From JAGMXM01 sp964458325 (GTDB lineage Bacteria > Verrucomicrobiota > Verrucomicrobiia > Limisphaerales > UBA1319), in NCBI GenBank assembly GCA_964458325.1, contig CAYWIM010000005.1, forward strand, positions 1 to 64,000: a stretch of 64,000 nt of DNA, in the 5' to 3' direction. Below the pieces are notes generated by a model that was given only the letters and a program-made list of their open reading frames with translations, was not told the origin of the DNA and did not search any database. This document shows positions 52,198 to 60,639 of this stretch, one piece after another. Each line of letters begins with the position of its first letter. Position 1 is the first letter of the stretch. The translations under genes and the position numbers were made by a program.

Positions 52198-54327
52198 ATG
52201 TCGAATATCGATTTCTCCCGGCGTGTGGATTGCGGGCAGCTGACTCCGGCGGATGTTGGCCGCGAGGTGCTGCTGGCCGGCTGGGTGGATGCGTTCCGCG
52301 ATCACGGCGGCTTGCTGTTCATCCACCTGCGAGACCGGAGCGGGATCGTGCAGGTCGTGTTCAGCCCGGAGATTGCGTCCCAGGTGGTCTGCCAGCAGGC
52401 GGCCTCCCTGCGGGCCGAGTATTGCATCGCCGTTGGCGGCGAGGTCAAACCGCGGCTCCCGGGCACCGAAAACGACCATATCTCGACGGGAACCATCGAA
52501 GTGATGGTGAAGGAATTGACGGTTCTTTCCGAATCGGACGCGCTGCCGTTCGCCATCTCGGAGAAGGCCATGGTGGCGGGGGCGCCCTCGGCGAGCCTGG
52601 ATCATCTGACCGAAGACCTGCGTCTCCAGTATCGGTATCTGGATTTGCGCCGGCCCTCGATGCGGGATCATCTCATGGCGCGGCATCGGATCTTCCGATG
52701 CGTCCGCGAGTTCCTCGATTCGCGGGGCTTCATCGAGATCGAAACCCCGATGCTGACGATGAGCACGCCCGAGGGCGCGCGCGATTACCTGGTGCCGAGC
52801 CGGGTCCATCCCCGGAAATTCTACGCGCTGCCGCAGTCGCCGCAGCTTTTCAAGCAGCTGCTCATGATCGGCGGGATGGAGCGGTATTTCCAGCTGGCGC
52901 GCTGTTTCCGCGACGAGGACCTGCGTCCGAACCGCCAGCCGGAGTTCACCCAGCTCGACATCGAGGCGTCGTTCATCGACGAGGAGTTCCTCTACGAGAT
53001 GATCGAGGAGCTCGCCGTGAAGATGTTCGCCGCCGGCGGCATCGAGCTTCCGCGCCCCTTCCCGCGCATGACCTATGCGGAGGCGATGGACACGACGGGA
53101 TCGGACCGCCCGGATCTGCGTTTCGGCATGCGATTTGTCGACGTGACGGATCTGTTTTCCCAGACCCAATACTCGATCTTCCGGCAGATCCTGCAGCGGG
53201 GCGGGCGGATCAAGGGCATCAACGTCCAGGGCCAGTCCGATCGCCTCAGCAAGAACGTGCTCCAGAACGAATATGCCAAGGAGATCGTGCCGTCGTTCGG
53301 CGCCAAGGGCATGACCTGGATGCGCGTCGAGAACGGCCAGCTCGCATCCAATGTCGTCCAGTTCTTCAGCCGCCGCGAGCAGGAGGCGCTCCGCGAGAAA
53401 TTCGGCGTTGCGGACGGGGACGTCCTGATCCTGATCGCCGATCCATCGTATGCGGTGGTGACCTCGGTGCTGGGCCAGCTGCGGCTGCATCTGGCGAACC
53501 GCCTCGGACTGATTCCGCCCGATCGCTACTGTCCGCTCTGGGTCACCGAGTTCCCGCTGTTCGAGGCGACCGAGGAGGGGGGAGTCACGTCGAGCCACCA
53601 CCCGTTCACGGCGCCCGACCGGACCGACTTCGATCCGAGGAACATCGAGGAGCTGCTGACCCTCCGATCGCGCGCCTACGACTTGGTCGTGAACGGCGAG
53701 GAGCTGGGCGGCGGCAGCATCCGCATCAACCGGCGAGACCTGCAGCGCAAGATCTTCGATGCGCTCGGGCTGACCGAGCAGGAAACCATGGATCGATTCG
53801 GCTTTTTCCTGCGCGCGTTCGATTTCGGGGCGCCGCCGCACGGCGGCCTGGCGCTGGGCATGGACCGCACCGTATCGATGATCCTGCAAACCCCGTCGAT
53901 CCGCGAGGTCATCGCTTTTCCCAAGAACCGGAGCGCCGGATGCCCGCTGACGGGCGCGCCATCGACGGTGAAACGCGAGCAGCTGGCGGAGCTGGGATTG
54001 CTGAACCTGGGCGGATCGGACAAGCTGGCCGGGGCGGACACGACGGAGAACCGCCTGGATCATCTTTCATGGGTGTCACGGATCGGCATCGCGCCCGGCG
54101 AGCGCCCAACGATGGACGAGGTTCTCGATCAGGCCGAGGCGCTGGCTTCCGTCGCATCGGAGAAAGCGGGCAAGGAAGAGCCGATCTGGGGCGTTGTTCC
54201 TGTCGCCAACCGCACCCGGCCAGGGGCTCGGGCCCAGCGCTCGCCGCTGGCGGAGACGGGCCAGCTGCTCAAGAGCGCGCCGGCCGTCAAAGGCAGCTAT
54301 TTCAAAGTCGCCAGCATTCTCGAGTAA
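52198..54327 (+). CDS. aspS: non-discriminating-type aspartyl-tRNA synthetase fused to a C-terminal GatC domain
   Basis: 709 residues, about 120 longer than ordinary bacterial AspRS. Residues 1-110 are the OB anticodon-binding domain with GWVDAFRDHGG; the His in RDHGG is the residue associated with non-discriminating enzymes that also charge tRNA(Asn), where E. coli has Leu. The class II core is complete: motif 2 as RCFRDEDLRPNRQPEFTQ, motif 3 as GGLALGMDRTVSMIL, with the GAD insertion between. The core ends near residue 601 (VKREQLAELGLL). Residues about 605-709 resemble GatC: DHLSWVSRIGIAPGE, an amphipathic helix, then RSPLAETGQLLKSAP and the GatC-typical ending KGSYFKVASILE. gatA- and gatB-like genes follow, so this is a tethered Asp-tRNA(Asn) amidation system by inference. 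Confidence 0.9.
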   Translation: MSNIDFSRRVDCGQLTPADVGREVLLAGWVDAFRDHGGLLFIHLRDRSGIVQVVFSPEIASQVVCQQAASLRAEYCIAVGGEVKPRLPGTENDHISTGTIEVMVKELTVLSESDALPFAISEKAMVAGAPSASLDHLTEDLRLQYRYLDLRRPSMRDHLMARHRIFRCVREFLDSRGFIEIETPMLTMSTPEGARDYLVPSRVHPRKFYALPQSPQLFKQLLMIGGMERYFQLARCFRDEDLRPNRQPEFTQLDIEASFIDEEFLYEMIEELAVKMFAAGGIELPRPFPRMTYAEAMDTTGSDRPDLRFGMRFVDVTDLFSQTQYSIFRQILQRGGRIKGINVQGQSDRLSKNVLQNEYAKEIVPSFGAKGMTWMRVENGQLASNVVQFFSRREQEALREKFGVADGDVLILIADPSYAVVTSVLGQLRLHLANRLGLIPPDRYCPLWVTEFPLFEATEEGGVTSSHHPFTAPDRTDFDPRNIEELLTLRSRAYDLVVNGEELGGGSIRINRRDLQRKIFDALGLTEQETMDRFGFFLRAFDFGAPPHGGLALGMDRTVSMILQTPSIREVIAFPKNRSAGCPLTGAPSTVKREQLAELGLLNLGGSDKLAGADTTENRLDHLSWVSRIGIAPGERPTMDEVLDQAEALASVASEKAGKEEPIWGVVPVANRTRPGARAQRSPLAETGQLLKSAPAVKGSYFKVASILE

Positions 54328-54341
54328 CGCAACGGACCCTC

Positions 54342-55541
54342 ATGGATTCCATCTGTCACTATCGCAATCCCGAGCCCGCCGCCGGCGGCGACGGCCCCCT
54401 GCGCGGCCTCCGCGTCGCGGTGCAGCCGAACTTCTCGGTGGCCGGCTGGCCGGTGGAGGCTGGCTCGAAGGCGCTGGCACAGTTCACTGCTCTCGAAGAC
54501 GCGACGATCGTGCGGCGGCTTCGCCGGGCGGGGGCTGCCCTCTTGGGTTCCACCCGCATGAGCGAGTTCGGATTCGGCCTTTGCGGCAGCCAGGCGGGCG
54601 GCGCGCTCCTCGAGAGCGCCGCCGATGTCGAGCTGGTCCTGGACCTGATGGGCGAAAGCCGAGCCGCAGCCTCCCGCGCCGCTCTCTGCGGCTTCAAACT
54701 CAGCTACGGCCTTGTGTCGCGCTGCGGCCTCGTCGATCTGATCCCATCGATGGAATGCTGCGGGCTTCTCTCCCGAAGCCTCGAGCAGATCCGGGAGATC
54801 CTGAAAGTCGTTGCCGGACCGGACGAGGGAGATTTCTCGTTGCCCGACGAGGAGGCGCCGGACTTCTCCCCGCAAGAGATCGACCCGAGCCAGATCCGGA
54901 TCGGCCTCCTGAAGGAAGCGCAAGAGGCGTTGCCTGCCGGGCAGCAGGCCTCGTTTCGCTCCTCGGTCGACGAGTTGACTCGAGCGGGCTTTTCCCTGCG
55001 CGAGGTGTCCATGCCCGAGTACAACCTCTTCCCGGTTGTCCATCGAATCGTCGGCTCCGTCGAGGCGTCCTCCTGCGCAGGGCGGTACGATTCGGTCCGC
55101 TACGGACCGCGGGCGCCGGGCGGCAAGAACTGGAACGACATGTATATCCGCTCGCGCAGCGCCGCCTTTGGCACGCTGCTGAAAAGCTATCTGATCCAGG
55201 GCGCCTTTTTCCAGTTCGACCGCTACGGGGCCTTCGAGGACGCCTGCCGGATCCGGGCGCGTCTGGTCGCGGAGATGCAGCGGCTTGGTGCCGAGGCCGA
55301 TTTCCTGCTCCTTCCGGCGGCGGACGGCGCCGCGCCGGAGGCGCCTGGGACGCTGGCCGAGACATATGCACAATTCGGTCCGGCCTTGTTTGCCAACGTG
55401 ACCGGCCAGCCCGCGCTGTTCCTGCCGGCCGGATCCGGGGCGTCCGGGACCGGATTTCAGCTGGCGGGGCCGAGGCGGAGCGATCCGCGGTTGATCGCGC
55501 TGGGCGAGCATGTGCTGAGGGGGCGGAAGGGAGGGCAATAG
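54342..55541 (+). CDS. gatA: degenerate GatA homologue lacking the amidase catalytic triad
   Basis: 399 residues against about 480 for GatA, starting 14 bases after aspS-gatC. Family landmarks remain: LRGLRVAVQPNFSVAGWP for the usual L-x-G-x-P-x-A-x-KDN region, DATIVRRLRRAGAALLGSTRMSEFGFG, and CGFKLSYGLVSRCGLVD. The catalytic Lys is Gln28. The glycine-rich segment carrying the cis-Ser (normally PGGSSGGSAAAVAAG) is absent. The segment normally GSDTGGSIRQPA reads MGESRAAASRAA, with Ala108 in place of the nucleophilic Ser. The frame is intact with normal codon use, so it is probably expressed. It cannot be a normal glutaminase; a structural role between GatC and GatB, or ammonia-dependent amidation, is inferred. 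Confidence 0.8.
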   Translation: MDSICHYRNPEPAAGGDGPLRGLRVAVQPNFSVAGWPVEAGSKALAQFTALEDATIVRRLRRAGAALLGSTRMSEFGFGLCGSQAGGALLESAADVELVLDLMGESRAAASRAALCGFKLSYGLVSRCGLVDLIPSMECCGLLSRSLEQIREILKVVAGPDEGDFSLPDEEAPDFSPQEIDPSQIRIGLLKEAQEALPAGQQASFRSSVDELTRAGFSLREVSMPEYNLFPVVHRIVGSVEASSCAGRYDSVRYGPRAPGGKNWNDMYIRSRSAAFGTLLKSYLIQGAFFQFDRYGAFEDACRIRARLVAEMQRLGAEADFLLLPAADGAAPEAPGTLAETYAQFGPALFANVTGQPALFLPAGSGASGTGFQLAGPRRSDPRLIALGEHVLRGRKGGQ

Positions 55542-55543
55542 CC

Positions 55544-56980
55544 ATGGAGTATGAAGCGGTGATCGGCCTCGAGATCCACGTCGAGCTCAACGGCACGACG
55601 AAGATGTTCTGCGATTGTCCCAACCGTCCCGGCGACGAGCCCAACGCCAACACGTGTCCCATCTGCCTCTGGTTTCCAGGCGCCATCCCTCGGTTCAGCC
55701 AGGAGGCGCTCGAAAAGGCGGTGCTCCTCTGTCTGGGGCTGGGGGCCGAGATCCAGCCCCGAAGCGCCTTCGACCAGAAGGTGTATTACTATCCGGATCT
55801 GCCCAAAGGCTACCAGCTGTCCCAGGCCCACCTGCCTCTCTCCCGCGGCGGCGGCATCGAAATCACCGATGGGAACGGCCAGCGGAAAAAGCTGCGCCTC
55901 CATCACATCCATATGGAGGAAGACGTCGCCAAGCTGATGCATGAGATGGAAGGCCGCACGCCCATCAGCCTGGTCGACTTCAACCGCGCCGGATCGCCCC
56001 TGGTCGAAATCGTGACCGAGCCGGATTTTCGCGCTCCCGAAGAGGCCATGGAGTTCCTCAAGGCGCTCCGAACCCAGGTCCGATACGTGGGATCCTCCGA
56101 ATGCAGCATGGAGAACGGCACCATGCGCGTCGATGCCAACATCTCCGTGCGTCCGCGGGGCACGAGCCAGATGAACACCAAGGTGGAAGTCAAGAACATG
56201 AATTCCATCCGGCATGTCGGGGACGCCATCGCCTACGAGATCCGCCGCCAGTGCGGGGCCGTCGAGGCGGGCGAGGCCGTGGTTCTGCACACGCGGCTGT
56301 GGGACCCGGACCAGAAGGTCACCGTTCCGATGCGCGCCAAGTTCGAGGGGCCCTGCGTGCCCGATCCGGCCGTGCCGGTGATCGAGCTGTCCCGGGAATG
56401 GATCGAGGCGATGCGGGCGCGTTTGCCGGAAATGCCGGCCGTCCGAGCCGAGCGTTTTGTTCAACAGCACGGGCTGACGGCCGAAGAGGCGGCGTTCCTC
56501 AATGCGGATCCGGAGATCGCCAGCTACTTCGAATCCGTGGTCCGGGAGGGGATTGCGCCGCGCACGGCGATGCACTGGGTGACGACGCAGCTGATGCCGG
56601 CCTTGAAAGAACGGCAACGGGAGCTGAGCGGATCCCCGATCGCTCCCGCCCGATTCGCCGTTCTTCTCCGAATGCTCTCCCGGGACGAGATCAACGCCAA
56701 CGCGGCGCGCGAGGTGCTCGCCCACATGTTCGATTCCGGCGAATCCCCCGAGGCGATCGTCGGCGCCCGCGGGTTCCAGCAGGTTTCCGATCCCGGCGCC
56801 CTGGACGCGATGATCGACCGGGTATGGGAGGCGCACCCGGCCGCCGTGGCCGACGTCCGGGCCGGCCAGGGCAAAGCCATGGGTTTCCTGATCGGCCAGG
56901 TCATGCAGGCTTCCGGCGGCAAGGCCAATCCCAAAAAGATTCGGGAACGGCTCGCACAAAAGCTCGGCGGGAACGCTTAG
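55544..56980 (+). CDS. gatB: GatB-like Asp/Glu-tRNA amidotransferase subunit B (divergent)
   Basis: 478 residues, with GGGAGGG upstream and two bases after the gatA-like stop. Family features are strong: GLEIHVEL with Glu10 and His12, the Zn-type pairs CDC and CPIC, VYYYPDLPKGYQLSQ, HIHMEEDVAKLMHE, VDFNRAGSPLVEIVTEPD, and VEVKNMNSIRHV. The C-terminal helical and YqeY-like tRNA-binding domain is complete (GKAMGFLIGQVMQASGGKANP). The near-universal block HDYRYFPEPDL after MRSKE is missing; residues about 262-275 read MRAKFEGPCVPDP. Canonical GatB phosphorylates the Asp or Glu on the mischarged tRNA and accepts ammonia from GatA. Here both the ammonia source and part of this core are altered, so activity needs proof. 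Confidence 0.88.
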   Translation: MEYEAVIGLEIHVELNGTTKMFCDCPNRPGDEPNANTCPICLWFPGAIPRFSQEALEKAVLLCLGLGAEIQPRSAFDQKVYYYPDLPKGYQLSQAHLPLSRGGGIEITDGNGQRKKLRLHHIHMEEDVAKLMHEMEGRTPISLVDFNRAGSPLVEIVTEPDFRAPEEAMEFLKALRTQVRYVGSSECSMENGTMRVDANISVRPRGTSQMNTKVEVKNMNSIRHVGDAIAYEIRRQCGAVEAGEAVVLHTRLWDPDQKVTVPMRAKFEGPCVPDPAVPVIELSREWIEAMRARLPEMPAVRAERFVQQHGLTAEEAAFLNADPEIASYFESVVREGIAPRTAMHWVTTQLMPALKERQRELSGSPIAPARFAVLLRMLSRDEINANAAREVLAHMFDSGESPEAIVGARGFQQVSDPGALDAMIDRVWEAHPAAVADVRAGQGKAMGFLIGQVMQASGGKANPKKIRERLAQKLGGNA

Positions 56981-57018
56981 GAGGAAAGCGGCGCGGTCTC
57001 GGGAGCGATCGCCCGGCG

Positions 57019-57366
57019 GGGGATTCCCGCCCGCAGCGCTGTCAGTTGGCGGGCTGCACGCTGCTGCGGACGGGGACGTCCGCGGTCCGAAAGGATTCGG
57101 AGCGCGGGCCTCCTGGCCCGCAGCGCTCTCGGTTGGCTGGCTGCAGGCTGCTGCGGACGAGGACGTCCGCGGTCCGAAAGGATTCGGAGCGCGGGCCTCC
57201 TGGCCCGCAGCGCTGTCGGCTGGCTGGCTGCAGGCTGCTGCGGACGAGGACGTCCGCGGTCCGAAAGGATTTGGAGCGCGGGCCTCCTGGCCCGCAGCGC
57301 TGTCGGCTGACTGGCTGCAGGCTGCTGCGGACGAGGACGTCCGCGGTCCGGAAGGATTCGGAGCGC
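57019..57366. repeat. 87-bp tandem repeat, four copies (array B)
   Basis: Units start at 57019, 57106, 57193 and 57280 and the last ends at 57366, exactly 87 bp each. The first unit is the most diverged; the others differ from each other at only a few positions. Same unit as array A at 1-231. Units abut with no spacers. The rest of the 480-bp gap between gatB and the DUF4091 gene holds nothing recognisable except a weak promoter at 57423-57451. Confidence 0.95.
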
Positions 57367-57422
57367 CGACATTATGGCGGCTCTTCGATTGCCATTTGAG
57401 TGGCGTCGGCCAAGGAGCAGGC

Positions 57423-57451
57423 TTGCTTTGCGCCATGTCGGCCCGTAGAAT
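57423..57451 (+). promoter_or_regulatory. weak candidate promoter of the DUF4091 gene
   Basis: TTGCTT at 57423-57428, a 17-base spacer, and TAGAAT at 57446-57451. The ATG at 57461 follows after nine bases, so the message would be near-leaderless. Confidence 0.35.
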
Positions 57452-57460
57452 GCCTGCCCC

Positions 57461-59197
57461 ATGAAATTCCAGCGCTCACTCCTTATCACTGCCGCGCTGC
57501 TCCTTGCTGGAACCGCCGGCTTGGCAGCGGAACTGGATGTCTGGACAGTGTCCGAGACGCGGCATGTGTTGCGGAGCGATCTGCCCGGCAAGGAGATCAG
57601 CGTCCGCCTCGGGGCTGCCCGCAACGAATGGGTCAGCTTCCAGGTGTTGATCCGCAGCGATGCCTCCGTGAAAGGCATCGGATTGGAGGCGGGTGACCTC
57701 CGCGGACCGCAGGGAGCGGTGTTGCGCCGTTCCGGCACACGGCTTTACCGTCAGCACCAGCTCTATCTCGAAACTGGGACTTACCGGAATGAGAGCTTCA
57801 AACCGGACTGGTACCCCGACCCGCTGATCCCGTTCGAGCATCCCGTGACTGGAAAGAAGCTGGATGCGGGGCGCTTCATTGCGGCTCCTTTCGACCTGCC
57901 GGCCAAGGAAACGCACGGTTTCTGGGTGGACATTCATGTGCCATCCGATGCGGCGGCCGGCGATTATCGGGGTGTCTGTCGCCTGATTGCCAACGAGGGG
58001 CTCTCGCGCGACGTCCCGGTTTCGCTGACGGTCTGGAACTTCGCATTGCCGATGACGCTGGCGCTGGCGACGGAGTTCGGCTCGCCGCGCCTGCGCGATT
58101 ATTACCGGCAGCAGGCGGAGTCGGGCGGCAAGCCCGAGCCGTCCGATTGGGATGCGGTCGAAGCCCAATGCGCCCAGTTGCTGAGCGATCATCGGTTCAA
58201 CGCCACGCCGCCACGCGAGACTCTGACGCCGAAGCTGCAGCCGGACGGCTCGTTCCAGATTCCCGGCGATCAGGTGCGGGCTTTGCGGGAGTTCATCGAC
58301 CGCTACCACGTCAATGCCGTGCAAACGCCGCATCCATCGAGCGCCGTGAAGGATCCGGAAGCCGAGCGTGGCAAGCTGCGGGCGTGGCTTGCGGCCTTCG
58401 ACCGTGCGGCCAAGGAACTCGACCGTTCGCACGTGCTTTTCTACACCTATCTCCGAGACGAGCCGAACACGCTCGAGGATTACCGCTACGTGCAGAAGTG
58501 GGGCCGGGCGGTTCGGGAGGCAGGATCCGTCGTGAAAGTGCTGGTGGTGGAGCAGCCCTGGACCGAGCCCGGCAAGGGCGGCGCCAACAGCGACTGGGGT
58601 GATCTCTACGGCGCGGTCGATATCTGGTGCCCGCTCTTCTCGCTGCACCGACCGGAAAGCGCCGCCCTGCGACAAGCGGAGGGAGAGTCCGTTTGGACCT
58701 ACACAGCCCTTTGCCAGGGGCCGCCGACTCCCTGGTGGCACATCGACTTCCCGCTGCTTCACTACCGTGTGCCGGCATGGATGGCGTGGTGCGACGGCAT
58801 GAAAGGCCTGCTCTACTGGGGTGGGATGTCGTATTGGCGGCGAACGGACGATCCGTGGACCGTCGCGCCGTTTTATACCGGCAGCGGCCGCCCGCAGCAG
58901 GGCGGAAAAGGGATTGTTTTCCAAGGGGAAGGCTCGCTCGTGTATCCGGCGCGCGATGTCGGCTACGACGGTGTCGTGCCGACCATCCGGCTGAAGGCGC
59001 TCCGGGATGGAATCGAAGATTACGAGTATCTGGCCATTCTCGAGCGGCTCGGGAAAGCGGCCGAGGCAAAGTCCATGGCTCGATCCCTGACGAAGAGCTT
59101 TTTTCAGTGGAACCAGGATCCCGCGGCCTACGAAACCGCACGGGCCCGATGGGCGGCGATGATCGCCTCCGATCCCCGCGCACCCGGGAGAAAGTAG
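57461..59197 (+). CDS. secreted DUF4091 (GH123-like) glycoside hydrolase
   Basis: 578 residues with a signal peptide (SLLITAALLLAGTAGLAAE). Residues about 25-190 form a beta-sandwich (VSVRLGAARNEWVSFQVLIR after a short lead) typical of the N-terminus of this family, with ETHGFWVDIHVPSDAAAGDY. The middle barrel carries YLRDEPNTLEDYRYV, where the Asp-Glu pair is the likely catalytic centre. The C-terminus has the DUF4091 hallmark IRLKALRDGIEDYEYLAILE. Characterised relatives include beta-N-acetylgalactosaminidases, but most DUF4091 proteins are uncharacterised. It follows repeat array B and is 12 bases upstream of a pectate-lyase-like gene, so the two are likely one unit for extracellular glycan breakdown. 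Confidence 0.82.
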   Translation: MKFQRSLLITAALLLAGTAGLAAELDVWTVSETRHVLRSDLPGKEISVRLGAARNEWVSFQVLIRSDASVKGIGLEAGDLRGPQGAVLRRSGTRLYRQHQLYLETGTYRNESFKPDWYPDPLIPFEHPVTGKKLDAGRFIAAPFDLPAKETHGFWVDIHVPSDAAAGDYRGVCRLIANEGLSRDVPVSLTVWNFALPMTLALATEFGSPRLRDYYRQQAESGGKPEPSDWDAVEAQCAQLLSDHRFNATPPRETLTPKLQPDGSFQIPGDQVRALREFIDRYHVNAVQTPHPSSAVKDPEAERGKLRAWLAAFDRAAKELDRSHVLFYTYLRDEPNTLEDYRYVQKWGRAVREAGSVVKVLVVEQPWTEPGKGGANSDWGDLYGAVDIWCPLFSLHRPESAALRQAEGESVWTYTALCQGPPTPWWHIDFPLLHYRVPAWMAWCDGMKGLLYWGGMSYWRRTDDPWTVAPFYTGSGRPQQGGKGIVFQGEGSLVYPARDVGYDGVVPTIRLKALRDGIEDYEYLAILERLGKAAEAKSMARSLTKSFFQWNQDPAAYETARARWAAMIASDPRAPGRK

Positions 59198-59209
59198 CAT
59201 ACGCCACGC

Positions 59210-60514
59210 ATGAAAATGGAACGAATCTCTCGCCGGCGCCTCCTGCGGGGCGCTACTGTAGCCGCTGCCGCCGGATCGCTTGGCGCGGCGCTGCCGCCCG
59301 CAATTCGGGCAGGCGATCCAGGCCCGCAGCGCCTCTCGACCTCCGGTCTCAACGTCCGCGACTTCGGCGCCATCGGGAACGGAAAGAGCGACGACGCGTC
59401 CGCCTTCGCCGCGGCCATGAAGGAAGCGGCGGCTGGGGGCGGCGGCCTCATCGCTGTGCCGCGGGGCAATTACCTGATCCAGGGCACGCTCGATGTGCCG
59501 GAGAACGTGACGCTCGAAGGCGTGTTCCGGGCGCCCACGGCGCGCACGCAGAATCGCGGCAGCACGCTGCTGGCCGTGGCCGGCGTCGGCAAGGCCGATG
59601 GCACGCCGTTCATCACGCTGCACCAGAACTCGACGCTGCATGGGCTGACCGTCTTCTACCCGGAACAGAAACAGGCCAATCCGCCCACGCCCTATCCGTG
59701 GACAGTGCGCGGGATTGGGGACAACTGTTCGCTGGTGGATGTCCTCCTGGTCAACCCGTATCAGGCGGTGGACTTCGGCACGCACCCCGCTGGGCGCCAT
59801 TGGATCTGCGGGCTATTCGCCCAACCGCTCTACCGGGGCATCTTTGTCGATCAGTGTTACGACGTGGGGAGGATCCAGGACGTGCATTTCTGGCCGTTCT
59901 GGGGCGGGTGGGAAGGCGATCTGGGCCAGTTCACGCGGGAGCAGGGCATCGCCTTCACCATCGGCCGAACGGATTGGGAATACATGTTCAACTGCTTCTG
60001 CATCGGGTTCCGCGTCGGATTTCAATTCGTGCAGACGAAAGCGGGCGCGCCCAATGCCGTCCTGACCCAATGCGGTTCGGACATCGGGCCGACGGCGGTG
60101 CGCGTCGAGTGCGTGCAGGAGCATGCGGGCATCTCGTTTGTGAATGGCCAGTTCATGGCGGGCATCGAGGTCCGCGAGACCAACTCGGGCCCCGTCAAGT
60201 TCACCGCGTGTGGTTTCTGGGGGATCCCCACGACCGACAGCCACGCAATTCTCGAAGGGCGCGGGCACACGATTTTTAACGGATGCCACTTTACGGGATG
60301 GGGACGCAAGAACGCCGAGGCGCCATGCATCCACGCCAAACGGGGCGGGCTCACTGTGACGGCATGCGATTTCGCGGAACGCAGCCGCGCCCAGATCGCG
60401 ATCGAGCCGGATGTTGAAGCCGCGCTCATCTTCGGCAACCGGTTTCGGGGCGAGGCTCGAGTGGCCAACCGGGCGGGCACGCGCGCCCAGATTTCGATGA
60501 ACATCGCCGGCTAG
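59210..60514 (+). CDS. Tat-exported pectate-lyase-superfamily beta-helix protein
   Basis: 434 residues. The N-terminus ERISRRRLLRGATVAAAAGS is a twin-arginine signal, so export is of a folded protein. The mature part begins LNVRDFGAIGNGKSDDASAF, the hallmark of the Pectate_lyase_3 / right-handed parallel beta-helix family, and continues with regularly spaced strand motifs to the end. No pectate-lyase catalytic Arg cluster can be assigned with confidence, so it may be a lyase, a glycosidase or a binding protein. It is 12 bases downstream of the DUF4091 gene. A Met two codons downstream is an alternative start. Confidence 0.8.
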   Translation: MKMERISRRRLLRGATVAAAAGSLGAALPPAIRAGDPGPQRLSTSGLNVRDFGAIGNGKSDDASAFAAAMKEAAAGGGGLIAVPRGNYLIQGTLDVPENVTLEGVFRAPTARTQNRGSTLLAVAGVGKADGTPFITLHQNSTLHGLTVFYPEQKQANPPTPYPWTVRGIGDNCSLVDVLLVNPYQAVDFGTHPAGRHWICGLFAQPLYRGIFVDQCYDVGRIQDVHFWPFWGGWEGDLGQFTREQGIAFTIGRTDWEYMFNCFCIGFRVGFQFVQTKAGAPNAVLTQCGSDIGPTAVRVECVQEHAGISFVNGQFMAGIEVRETNSGPVKFTACGFWGIPTTDSHAILEGRGHTIFNGCHFTGWGRKNAEAPCIHAKRGGLTVTACDFAERSRAQIAIEPDVEAALIFGNRFRGEARVANRAGTRAQISMNIAG

Positions 60515-60639
60515 GTTCTCTCGCTGCTGCGTCGCGAAAAGATGCGGCCCCGCTCGACGGGCCTCGATCGGGAACGGCAAAAAGGTCTAATAAACCGTCC
60601 CGGTTTGTGTCATACTATCAGAAGTCGTCCTATGCCATT

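Noticed and set aside
54342..55541. Frameshifted or truncated pseudogene of gatA.
   Set aside because: Reading the other frames across 54550-54720 did not reveal the missing GGSS and GSDTGGS motifs, and the frame is continuous with family motifs on both sides of the gap. A non-catalytic gene is the better reading, although a comparison with relatives is needed.
57019..57366. CRISPR array.
   Set aside because: Repeat units abut directly with no variable spacers, are too long, and no cas genes are present.
55457..57436. A 659-codon open frame on the minus strand across gatB and the 87-bp repeats, with a 29-residue repeated peptide.
   Set aside because: It is antisense to an evident gatB and reads through non-coding repeats; the frame stays open only because the unit is 87 bp and GC-rich.
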